Below, one piece after another: positions 56,318 through 63,456 of a DNA stretch of 64,000 nt; within the stretch, counting starts at the first letter, position 1, and each line of letters begins with the position of its first letter. This stretch comes from Craterilacuibacter sinensis (GTDB lineage: Bacteria; Pseudomonadota; Gammaproteobacteria; Burkholderiales; Chromobacteriaceae), in contig NZ_WSSB01000007.1 of the NCBI RefSeq assembly GCF_009831765.1, forward strand, positions 137,917-201,916. The letters are read 5' to 3'. A program made the translations under genes and the position numbers. The notes below the pieces were generated by a model. It worked only from the letters and a program-made list of their open reading frames with translations, ran no database searches and was not told the origin of the DNA.

Positions 56318-57190
56318 TTATCTGAGTGTTGCCAGCCGCAACTTGATGGTTTCGCGCGTCACCGGCCCGGCAATACCGTCGGCCTTGATATGCGCGGCTT
56401 GCTGGAAGGCGCGCACCGCGCGTGTTGTCGCCGGGCCATAGCGCCCATCGACTATCAGCCTGGGGTTTGCCCCCAGATCATTTAACGCCTGCTGTAACCA
56501 GCTGCTGTCATTGTCCGGCTCGGCATGCTGCCACGCTGCCTGATTACTTTCTTGCAATAAGGGCCACAGCCTGGCGAACCAGGCCATGCGTTCGGGCAAG
56601 CCGTTGTAACCGCCATTGATGGCCCGGGTGATGGCGCGAATATCGTTTTTGTCGGCCAGCGCATTCAGCTTGCCTTCGCTCCACTCGGTGAGCGCCGGCT
56701 TGAGTGCATGCTCGGGCACGGTGACCCATTCGGGGTGGGCCTCAAAATCGACACCACAGGCCTCCCCCATGCGCCGGTGATTGCCGCGGCCTGTGGTTTG
56801 CAGCAGGCCATTGCCACGAAAGCGAAAACCATCCCCCGCCTCGGTGTTGCCCAGCTCCCGGGCTTTACGCGGATTGCCCAGCCCGTAAACGCGCTCGGCA
56901 ATCGCCTCGGGGTGGCCGGAAAGTGCCGTCGCCTGTGCCGGGGTGATGGCGGCGCTGTGCCGACCCACACCAAAAATCTGGCTTAAACGCGGTGCGCTGT
57001 AATTCATGTTTTCGCGCAGCACGCTCAAGCCGCCGGTTTCGTGCAGCATCTGCGCCAGAAAGTGGGCGAGCCGTAGCGGCGTATTCAGCCCGTGTTGCTC
57101 CAGCAGCGCGCCACCCTCGCGCAGGGCTTGCAGATATTCGGTTTTGGCCTTGGGTAGCAAGGGGGTCAGGGTGTCGACTAGCGTTTTCAT
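56318..57190 (-). CDS. GH19 endolysin-like protein with C-terminal peptidoglycan-binding domain
   Basis: The 290-residue protein has an N-terminal glycoside hydrolase 19 domain. Catalytic Glu51 is in MLHETGGLS, a second Glu60 in LRENMNYSAPRLSQIF, and FRGNGLLQTTGRGNHRRMG is the substrate-cleft block. A PG_binding_1 domain follows at about 215-285 (LQQALNDLGANPRLIVDGRYGPATTRAVRAF in order). It has no signal peptide, the arrangement of phage endolysins or effector-type lysozymes, but no phage gene is nearby. It is 41 bases downstream of an LprI-like gene. Chitinase or lysozyme activity is expected; lysozyme is more likely given the binding domain. Confidence 0.85.
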   Translation of the reverse strand: MKTLVDTLTPLLPKAKTEYLQALREGGALLEQHGLNTPLRLAHFLAQMLHETGGLSVLRENMNYSAPRLSQIFGVGRHSAAITPAQATALSGHPEAIAERVYGLGNPRKARELGNTEAGDGFRFRGNGLLQTTGRGNHRRMGEACGVDFEAHPEWVTVPEHALKPALTEWSEGKLNALADKNDIRAITRAINGGYNGLPERMAWFARLWPLLQESNQAAWQHAEPDNDSSWLQQALNDLGANPRLIVDGRYGPATTRAVRAFQQAAHIKADGIAGPVTRETIKLRLATLR

Positions 57191-57231
57191 GGCAGTGCTT
57201 CGCAGGGTAGAAGCCTCCAGTCTAGGACAGC

Positions 57232-57978
57232 TCAGGGCAGAAACTTGAGGTGGCGGATGCTGTAGCGGCTGGCGTCATCATTGCCGTGAAGGCCTTGGCT
57301 ATCGAATACCACGGCACGCCGGCCATTACCCGCGACCGCCCACAGGCATTCCCCGCCGGCGCCATGAAAACCCTGGCTATCGCTGACCCCGCAGTCCACC
57401 ACCGCCAGCAGCCCTTGCCAGCCACTGCCATGCAGGGTTTGCACCGGATGGATGCCGTTACGCCCGTGCGCGACCCAGCCTTGCGCCGTGCGCTCGAACA
57501 CCGCCTGCTGAGTCGCGATGTTTTCCCAGGCACCGTCAAACACCTCGGCACTCAGCTCAGGCTCATGACCGTCGCCCAGCGCGATACAGCTTTTGCTGTC
57601 ACGACAGCCGCGTGCGGGCGGGCGGCTGACAGGGAAAGGGAAGGCGATGCCCAGCGCAGGATCGCTAAAGGTGCGCCATGCCGAGTGCAGCGTCTGGAGC
57701 CGGGTGCGGTAAGTCGCGCTCAGGCAGGGTACGTCGCGACAGCGCGCGCGCTCTCCGGCGAGCCAGGCGCGTTGTTGCGCCTTGAGTAAAGCGGGCTGGG
57801 GTGAGGCGGAAAGCGTAGCGTGATAGAGGTCGGAGAGTTCCTTATCCAGTGCGATAAGGGTTGGCTCGGCGCAAATCAGCCGCTCGTCAGGGCTGGCCGC
57901 ACGCTGGCAGTCAAATGCCTGCGCGCCAGTGGATAAGAGTAAGGCGGCAGGCAGCAGCCAGTTTGCCGCGCTCACCAT
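57232..57978 (-). CDS. Secreted LprI-like (DUF1311) protein, possible lysozyme inhibitor
   Basis: The 248-residue protein has a signal peptide (NWLLPAALLLSTGAQA). A DUF1311/LprI domain follows: FDCQRAASPDERLICAEPTLIALDKELSDLYHATL and QRAWLAGERARCRD with paired cysteines (residues about 20-100). LprI of Mycobacterium inhibits lysozyme. The C-terminal 140 residues (WENIATQQAVFERTAQGW, IHPVQTLHGSGWQGLLAV, FHGAGGECLWAVAGN) are not recognised. The start overlaps the upstream TPM gene by 7 bases, placing it in the lemA operon; the GH19 gene follows. Confidence 0.72.
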   Translation of the reverse strand: MVSAANWLLPAALLLSTGAQAFDCQRAASPDERLICAEPTLIALDKELSDLYHATLSASPQPALLKAQQRAWLAGERARCRDVPCLSATYRTRLQTLHSAWRTFSDPALGIAFPFPVSRPPARGCRDSKSCIALGDGHEPELSAEVFDGAWENIATQQAVFERTAQGWVAHGRNGIHPVQTLHGSGWQGLLAVVDCGVSDSQGFHGAGGECLWAVAGNGRRAVVFDSQGLHGNDDASRYSIRHLKFLP

Positions 57979-58481
57979 ACGACAGGCCGGTCGGCAATTT
58001 CATTGGGCCGGGGTGTGCCGTTTGCCGGGTAGTGATGGTGTAAAAGCTGCGTCAGCGCCTCGATGCCGGCAAGCGTACCCTGCTCGAACTGGCCCTGGCG
58101 GAATGCTGCTTCCATCGTGTGGCAAATGGCCTCCCATTGTGCCGGTGCCACGCGGGCACTGATGCCGCGATCGGCAACGATTTCGACATCGCGCTCGGCC
58201 AGCAGCAGATAGATCAGCACGCCGTTATTGTGCTCGGTGTCCCACACTCGCAAGCGCGAAAACACCTCGATCGCGCGCTCACGCGCTGTCGTGCCGGCCA
58301 GCAGCGCGCGCCCGGACAGGGCGCCTTCCACCGCAAAGCACACCTGGGCGCAATGGCGTTGCTCGCCTGCGCGTATGGCGTGTTCGATATTGTCCAGCAG
58401 CGCAGGAGTAAAGCTGCGCCTGAGCTGCCAGCTACTTAGGCTTAGGTGGCGCAAGATGCGTGTCAGTTTCGTCATCACCAT
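57972..58481 (-). CDS. TPM domain protein (short form)
   Basis: The 169-residue protein contains a TPM (TLP18.3/Psb32/MOLO-1) domain: LLDNIEHAIRAGEQRHCAQVCFAVEGAL, VWDTEHNNGVLIYLLLAERDVEIVADRGISARV and WEAICHTMEAAFRQGQFEQGTLAGIEAL. It lacks the signal peptide and Gly-rich tail of its upstream neighbour and seems cytoplasmic or membrane-associated. It overlaps both neighbours by 7 bases. Tandem TPM genes after lemA are common; their biochemical role is unclear. Confidence 0.87.
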   Translation of the reverse strand: MVMTKLTRILRHLSLSSWQLRRSFTPALLDNIEHAIRAGEQRHCAQVCFAVEGALSGRALLAGTTARERAIEVFSRLRVWDTEHNNGVLIYLLLAERDVEIVADRGISARVAPAQWEAICHTMEAAFRQGQFEQGTLAGIEALTQLLHHHYPANGTPRPNEIADRPVVW

Positions 58482-59332
58482 TTTCCCGAGGCACCGCCTC
58501 CGCCAAAACCACCGCCGCCCCCGCCGAAGCCGCCCCCAAAACCGCCGCCATATCCGCTGCTGCGGCCTGACCCGCCGCGGCTATAAGCTGCCATGTTTCC
58601 CATCAGGGTCAAGGCAAAAGCCATCAGGCCTGAAAGCAGGGCGAGGATACCTACGCCCAACAGCATCCATACCGCGATGGCGATGCCGCCGCCGGTGAGG
58701 AAAGCAGCCGGCAAGCGCCCGATCAGGCTGCGCAATACGGCACCGCCGATGAACACCGCCATCAGCAGCAGCGGCGCCAGTTCGGACAACTGCGTTTGCA
58801 GGGATGGCTGCGCCTGCGTTGGGGCGGGCAGGGCTTCGCCCTTAATCACTTGCATCATGCTGTTCAGACCTGCCTCCAGTCCATCGTAAAAATGGCCCTG
58901 TTTGAAAGCCGGCACGATCACTTCGCTGATAATGCGCTTGCTGGTGGCGTCGTTCAGCGCCCCTTCCAGACCGTAGCCTACCTCGATGCGCAAAGCGCGG
59001 TCGTCCTTGGCGACCACTAACAGCGCCCCGTCATCCACCCCCTTGCGCCCCAGTTTCCATTGCTCGGCGGCGCGTAGCCCGAATTGCTCTATGGTTTCGT
59101 CGCCGGTTGTGGGCACCATCAAAAGTGCAATCTGGCTGCCTGTTTGCGTTTCAAACGCGGCGAGTCGGGCGTCCAGTGTCGCGCTTTGCTCTGCGCTCAA
59201 GGTGCCGGTCAGGTCGGTGACGCGTGTACTCAAAGCCGGTATTGCCACCTGCCGTGCATTCGCCAGCCCTACCCACAGCGGCAGCAACAGGGCAAGCGCC
59301 GCGAGCAGGCGCAGCGCGCGCTGGCTGATCAT
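58475..59332 (-). CDS. TPM domain protein with signal peptide and Gly-rich tail (YgcG-like)
   Basis: The 285-residue protein has a signal peptide (LRLLAALALLLPLWVGLANA). A periplasmic TPM domain follows (VTDLTGTLSAEQSATLDARLAAFE, WKLGRKGVDDGALLVVAKDDRALRIEVGYGLEGAL, IPAFKQGHFYDGLEAGL-type block). Two membrane helices occupy about 185-240, and the tail is glycine-rich, ending GGGGASGKW. This is the standard partner of LemA. It overlaps lemA by 4 bases and the following TPM gene by 7. Confidence 0.9.
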   Translation of the reverse strand: MISQRALRLLAALALLLPLWVGLANARQVAIPALSTRVTDLTGTLSAEQSATLDARLAAFETQTGSQIALLMVPTTGDETIEQFGLRAAEQWKLGRKGVDDGALLVVAKDDRALRIEVGYGLEGALNDATSKRIISEVIVPAFKQGHFYDGLEAGLNSMMQVIKGEALPAPTQAQPSLQTQLSELAPLLLMAVFIGGAVLRSLIGRLPAAFLTGGGIAIAVWMLLGVGILALLSGLMAFALTLMGNMAAYSRGGSGRSSGYGGGFGGGFGGGGGGFGGGGASGKW

Positions 59333-59952
59333 TGCGCCGGCACCGGTGCCGCTTTGGCGGGTGTCTGGCCGAAATCGACGGTTGGCGCGGTAGAGATGGC
59401 TTGTTCGTTCTCGACGCTGAAGTTGGGTTTGACCTGATAGCCCATGGCCATCGCGGTCAGGTTGGAGGGAAAGCTGCGCACGCTCAGATTGTATTCCTGC
59501 ACCGCCTTGATATAGCGGTTGCGCGCCACGGTAATGCGGTTTTCCGTCCCTTCCAGCTGGGCCTGCAGGTCACGAAAGCCGGTGTCCGACTTCAGTTGCG
59601 GATAATTTTCCGCCACCGCCAGCAGGCGTGACAGCGCGCCGCCCAGTTGCGCCTGATTCTGCTGAAAACGCGCCAGTGCCGCCGGATCATTCGCAAGCTC
59701 GGGTGTGATTTGCATGCTGCCCACCCGCGAGCGCGCCTCGGTCACCTGCAGCAGCACGTCTTTTTCATGGCTGGCATAGCCTTGCACCGTGCGTACCAGA
59801 TTGGGCACCAGATCGGCGCGGCGCTGGTACTGGTTCAACACCTCGGACCAGGCCGCTTTCACCTGCTCGTCAGTCGATTGCAGGGTGTTGTAGCCGCAGC
59901 CGCTCAGCGTGGCGAGGCTAAGCGCCCATAAAAGCATCCACAGTTGTCGCAT
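59329..59952 (-). CDS. lemA: LemA family lipoprotein
   Basis: The 207-residue protein starts with a lipoprotein-like signal (LLWALSLATLSGCGYN, lipobox LSGC). The coiled-coil LemA domain follows: VKAAWSEVLNQYQRRADLVPNLVRTVQGYASHEKDVLLQVTEARSRV, LLAVAENYPQLKSDTGFRDLQAQLEGTENRITVARNRYIKAVQEYN and LTAMAMGYQVKPNF. LemA proteins are envelope proteins of unclear role that co-occur with TPM proteins. It heads a four-gene operon (lemA, TPM, TPM, LprI-like) in which every junction overlaps. Confidence 0.93.
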   Translation of the reverse strand: MRQLWMLLWALSLATLSGCGYNTLQSTDEQVKAAWSEVLNQYQRRADLVPNLVRTVQGYASHEKDVLLQVTEARSRVGSMQITPELANDPAALARFQQNQAQLGGALSRLLAVAENYPQLKSDTGFRDLQAQLEGTENRITVARNRYIKAVQEYNLSVRSFPSNLTAMAMGYQVKPNFSVENEQAISTAPTVDFGQTPAKAAPVPAQ

Positions 59953-60166
59953 GATCTTCTCCTTGGTGAAACGGGTAGGGGCGTGACCTCACCAGAGTAG
60001 GACAGGACAAGGGCCGCAGTGAGGCTTGATTGCGTGGCGTTCATCATGGCGCTGGCCGGCTTGCGGGAACGGGGCTTGCCCAAAGCACAACAGGGCGATA
60101 TCAAACGGCAGATGCAAGGCGTGTGTGCTGTTAAGATAACATTTATTTATGACTAAGGAATGGCGC

Positions 60167-60415
60167 ATGACCTACCGGTTGATCTATGTGGCGTTTGGCC
60201 TGGCCATTCTCTATTTCGAAGCGGCTTTGCTGGACGGCTATGCCGGCCTGTCCGGCTTGCACCTATTGCTGGCGCCACTGGAAGCATGTCAGGCGCTGGG
60301 TTTTTCCCTGGCCTTCGGTTTGGGGCTGCCGGCATGGCTGGCATTGGGACTCTCCGCACTTTTGATGCTGCTGCCGGTTTGGCTGCTGCCGCGCCGGCTG
60401 TTGCGGCGCAGATAG
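60167..60415 (+). CDS. Small membrane protein, 82 aa
   Basis: The protein begins MTYRLIYVAFGLAILYFEA. It has two or three hydrophobic helices (about 4-20, 30-50, 53-72) and a basic end (RRLLRRR). I do not recognise the family. The ATG at 60167 has AAGGA at 8 bases; ATG 60149 would add six residues but has no ribosome site. It lies divergent from lemA and 64 bases before the transglutaminase gene, so it may belong to that unit. Confidence 0.6.
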   Translation: MTYRLIYVAFGLAILYFEAALLDGYAGLSGLHLLLAPLEACQALGFSLAFGLGLPAWLALGLSALLMLLPVWLLPRRLLRRR

Positions 60416-60479
60416 TCCGCAGCCGGGCACAGTTTATCGTCCGCTTGAATAGTTTTTGCATGACCCATGAGACAAATGA

Positions 60480-61391
60480 ATGGCGGAAGATTTTTCTTAT
60501 TGCAAGTGCCCGCACTGCGGGCGTGCCAACCGGATTGATCAGCACAATGTAGCGTCGCGCCGCCCCTTGTGCGGACAGTGTCGCACGCCGCTGTCCGGCA
60601 ACCGTCGTCAGGCACCCGCCGTGCTGGTCTTGCTGGGCGTGCTGGTGCTGGCCTTGCCCGTCAGCCAGTGGGCGATGCCATACCTTGGCCGTACCGTTGC
60701 ATTGTGGGCGGCGGTGACACTGGCCTGGCTGGTGTTGCGCTATTACCGGGCGACCTTCGATGCCGGTTGGAAGGTCATGCTTGCCATGTTCGGTGTCAGC
60801 GTGTGCCTGCTGCTGTACGACCGCAGCCCGGAGGCGGGTGTGCTGCAAATGGCAAAAATGACTAGCGCCGTGCCGGGCATCGCCGGGCCGCTGCGTGACG
60901 ACCCGCACCGCGACTATCTGGCCGCCGTGGATGCGCGTGACCCGGAAATCAATGTGCTCGCATCGCGTCTGGTTAAAGGCTGCGCCGTACGCGATCAGGC
61001 TTGCGAGGCGGACAGCATCGCGCGCTTCGTTGCCGACCGTATCGACTACCGCAACGATCCGGATGGCGGGCGCGACTATATCAAGCCGCCGCGGCAGACG
61101 CTGGCGGCAGCGGCCGGCGACTGCGAGGACAAGACCATTCTCGCGGTCAGCCTGCTTGAAACGCTGGGCATCCGCAGCGTGATGGTGTTCGAGCCGGGCC
61201 ATGTCTACCCGATGGCCTGCTTCGAGCAAACGCCCGAAGCACTGCGCGGCAAAGCGGGTCGTCAAATTGCCGGTGCCGGAAGCTGCTACGCGCTGGAGCC
61301 GACCGCGGAAAATTCCGGCCTGGGGGTGGAGAAGGACACCGGCCGCATCGAGGTGGCCTATCTGGTCAAAGGAGGGCAGCGCCTTGATTAA
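60480..61391 (+). CDS. Membrane transglutaminase-like protein with N-terminal zinc ribbon
   Basis: The 303-residue protein has a zinc ribbon like that of thioredoxin-2 (Cys10, Cys13, Cys31, Cys34 in CPHCGRANRID and LCGQCRTPL). Three membrane helices follow (about 47-66, 71-87, 95-113), then a transglutaminase-like domain: DSIARFVADRIDYRNDP, PRQTLAAAAGDCEDKTILAVSLLE with Cys215, His241 in EPGHVYPM, and YALEPTAENSG, where Glu273 replaces the usual Asp of the triad. Such domains act as cysteine proteases or cross-linkers. The combination is unusual and I know no named family. It overlaps the following M23-like gene by 8 bases. Confidence 0.78.
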   Translation: MAEDFSYCKCPHCGRANRIDQHNVASRRPLCGQCRTPLSGNRRQAPAVLVLLGVLVLALPVSQWAMPYLGRTVALWAAVTLAWLVLRYYRATFDAGWKVMLAMFGVSVCLLLYDRSPEAGVLQMAKMTSAVPGIAGPLRDDPHRDYLAAVDARDPEINVLASRLVKGCAVRDQACEADSIARFVADRIDYRNDPDGGRDYIKPPRQTLAAAAGDCEDKTILAVSLLETLGIRSVMVFEPGHVYPMACFEQTPEALRGKAGRQIAGAGSCYALEPTAENSGLGVEKDTGRIEVAYLVKGGQRLD

Positions 61392-62487
61392 GCATGGCTG
61401 GCATTACGGACGTGTGGCGCTGGGCTTGCTGTGGGCGCTGCTCTGTGCGCCCTTGTGGGCGTCCGAGCTGCATATCGAACACCTGAGCGACGGGCGCACC
61501 ACGCTTGCGCTGTCGGGCAACGGCCGCTGGGCGGAGACGGTGCATATCGAAGTCACGCCGGCTTGGGCGGTGCAGGCCTCGACGCAGTCGTGGCCCATGC
61601 AGGTCGAAATCAGGCCGGAAGAAGTGCGCCGGGTGATCGCCGAAATCAGGCTGGCACCGGGGGCGCAGGTCAGCTTCAATCGCCGCAGCCGGCCCGGCCT
61701 CGTGTCGGCGCAGCATCAGGACAGCTACGCCTACTTGCGGCCCATCCCCAGCATGGGGCCGCTGGCCGGTGGCGAGGCGCAGGGACGGGCGGTGCTGGGC
61801 GAGGCGGTGCGCGTCGCTCGCGACGGCATCGTGGTGCAGGCCGAGGCACGTGACGACGCGGGCTATGTGCTGGTGGCCCACGCGGACGGCACGCTGGGCA
61901 GTTACAGCGGATTCAGGCCGGGGGCAGATTTGCCGCCGGGGCGCTACGTCAGCCGTGGCGGCGTACTTGGGCAGGGGGTTGGCACTTACACGCTGGTGTT
62001 CCGTGTCGAGCGCCCCGCCGCCGGTCTCGATGCCGCACAGGCGCTGCAGCCGGTGGCCTCGGCCGTGTGGGACGCGGCCGAGCGTGACGAGCGTACCGTG
62101 ACCCGCTTGCCGGGTTTGGTATCAGAGACGCCACCCATGCCGGACACGCCGCCAGTTGCGCCGCCTGATCCGCTGCCGGGTGACGCAGCCGTCTGGCGCG
62201 ACGACGTGAAATTTGTCGCGCAGGTGCTCGCGGTGACGGCCGTGCTGCTGTTTGCCTTCCCGCTACGCCGGCGCACGGTGGCGGCAAAACGCACGGCGCG
62301 GGCGCCGGCGGGTGGCGCGGCGCAGGTCAACCCCGATGCCTACGCCCAATTGCTGCGTGCTGTTGGTGGCGACGCCGCGATGGTAGAGCGTTTGCTGGCC
62401 TATGAGATCAAGCGTGGGGCAAGTCCGTCTGATGCCGCCCAAGCGGCGCTGGAGCGCTTGCAGCGGGACAGGGCGCGAAGTGTTTAG
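61384..62487 (+). CDS. Degenerate LytM/M23-like membrane protein
   Basis: The start is TTG at 61384, with AAAGGAGG eight bases before it, inside the end of the transglutaminase gene. The 367-residue protein has a signal peptide (YGRVALGLLWALLCAPLWA) and a beta-rich N-terminal domain. A region patterned like M23 peptidases follows (DGIVVQAEARDDAGYVLVAHADGTLGSYSGF, RYVSRGGVLGQGVGTYTLVFRV) in which the zinc-binding His and Asp are not conserved. A Pro-rich segment, a membrane helix (about 281-298) and a cytoplasmic tail follow. It may regulate a hydrolase, as EnvC-type degenerate LytM domains do. Confidence 0.68.
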   Translation: MIKHGWHYGRVALGLLWALLCAPLWASELHIEHLSDGRTTLALSGNGRWAETVHIEVTPAWAVQASTQSWPMQVEIRPEEVRRVIAEIRLAPGAQVSFNRRSRPGLVSAQHQDSYAYLRPIPSMGPLAGGEAQGRAVLGEAVRVARDGIVVQAEARDDAGYVLVAHADGTLGSYSGFRPGADLPPGRYVSRGGVLGQGVGTYTLVFRVERPAAGLDAAQALQPVASAVWDAAERDERTVTRLPGLVSETPPMPDTPPVAPPDPLPGDAAVWRDDVKFVAQVLAVTAVLLFAFPLRRRTVAAKRTARAPAGGAAQVNPDAYAQLLRAVGGDAAMVERLLAYEIKRGASPSDAAQAALERLQRDRARSV

Positions 62488-62492
62488 CCGCG

Positions 62493-62565
62493 GCCGGGCG
62501 CGCCAGGCATCATTGCGCGAGAGTTTGAGCCCGCTGCGCGGATGTATTTGCTTGGCGCTTCACCG
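62493..62565 (+). repeat. Dispersed repeat, copy 1
   Basis: About 73 bases similar in order and sequence to 63487-63560. Both begin GCCGGGCG and share the core TTTGAG-Y-CCGCTGCGCGGA-Y-GTATTT and a following CTTG-CGCTTC. The core can form a short hairpin (CCGC/GCGG). It lies between the M23-like and GNAT-like genes. Confidence 0.6.
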
Positions 62566-62679
62566 ATGCAGGCATGGCTGCAATGCCCGCATAAGAAAAA
62601 GATGATAAATTGCCGGCGCCAGCTATCCGTGCTGGTTTTGATTGACTGATTCTTGCGCTGCGGAAAGTATACCCTGTCC

Positions 62680-63456
62680 ATGCAACCCACCCCTGAATTG
62701 CCGCTGAGCCTGATTGATCACCACTGTGCCTCTGCCGAGACACTGCGCGAGGCGCAGCAGACGCTGTTTGCCCTGCTGGTCGAGCGTGAACAGGCATTCG
62801 GTTTCAACCCCGATGTGATCACCGAGTATCCCGACCCGCTAGAGCGGCTGCTGGACGATCCGGTCGCCTACCTCGACGCCCGGCGACGGGCGGCCGAGAG
62901 CCAGCGCGCAGTGCCATTTGCCCGCGTGGCGGTGCTGACTACCTACGCAGACGTGATCGGCCCTGCGCTGCGGGCGGCCGGCTACACGGAAGAGGTCATC
63001 GACATGCCCGCCGGCCCGGACAATACCAGTTGCTACGCGCGCGAAGCGCGGCCGGATGGCGTGGGTACCTTTTATCTTGAAGCCGTCAACGAACTTGACG
63101 AAAAAATCCATCCGACCTTTGTCGTGACGCTAAAAGACGGGCAAGGCAGCCTGCTCTCGGGGATGTCCGGTTCGGTGTGGGCGGTAGGTGGCGAGCGTTA
63201 CGCCTATGTCTCGACGGTGGTGGCGCGTCAGGATGCGCCGCCGGGAAGTGGCAGTCGGGTGGCGGCGGCAGTGTGGGACTACCTGCGCAGCGAGGGGGTG
63301 AGCCGCGTGAACCTCGGCACGCAGACCGCCGACCGTTTTTATGAACGTCAGGGTTTTCGCACCATTCACCGCATCGTGCCGGCCTTGCGTTACCGCACGG
63401 CGGCGGATGGACGTACGATCTGGCACGACCTGGTGATCATGCGCAAGGACCTGTAA
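62680..63456 (+). CDS. GNAT-family acetyltransferase-like protein
   Basis: The 258-residue protein ends in a GNAT-like acetyl-CoA-binding pattern: APPGSGSRVAAAVWDYLRSEGVSRVNLGTQ, then ADRFYERQGFRTIHRIVP. The N-terminal half (LREAQQTLFALLVEREQAFG, DDPVAYLDARRRAAESQRAV, FYLEAVNELDEKIHPTFVVTL) is not recognised and may hold a second, degenerate GNAT unit. There is no good ribosome site before the ATG at 62680. The gene is flanked on both sides by copies of a dispersed repeat, which may mark it as acquired. Acceptor substrate unknown. Confidence 0.65.
   Translation: MQPTPELPLSLIDHHCASAETLREAQQTLFALLVEREQAFGFNPDVITEYPDPLERLLDDPVAYLDARRRAAESQRAVPFARVAVLTTYADVIGPALRAAGYTEEVIDMPAGPDNTSCYAREARPDGVGTFYLEAVNELDEKIHPTFVVTLKDGQGSLLSGMSGSVWAVGGERYAYVSTVVARQDAPPGSGSRVAAAVWDYLRSEGVSRVNLGTQTADRFYERQGFRTIHRIVPALRYRTAADGRTIWHDLVIMRKDL

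Noticed and set aside
56318..57190. Prophage remnant suggested by the endolysin-like GH19 gene
   Set aside because: No holin, spanin, integrase, structural genes or attachment repeats around it, and flanking genes are chromosomal.
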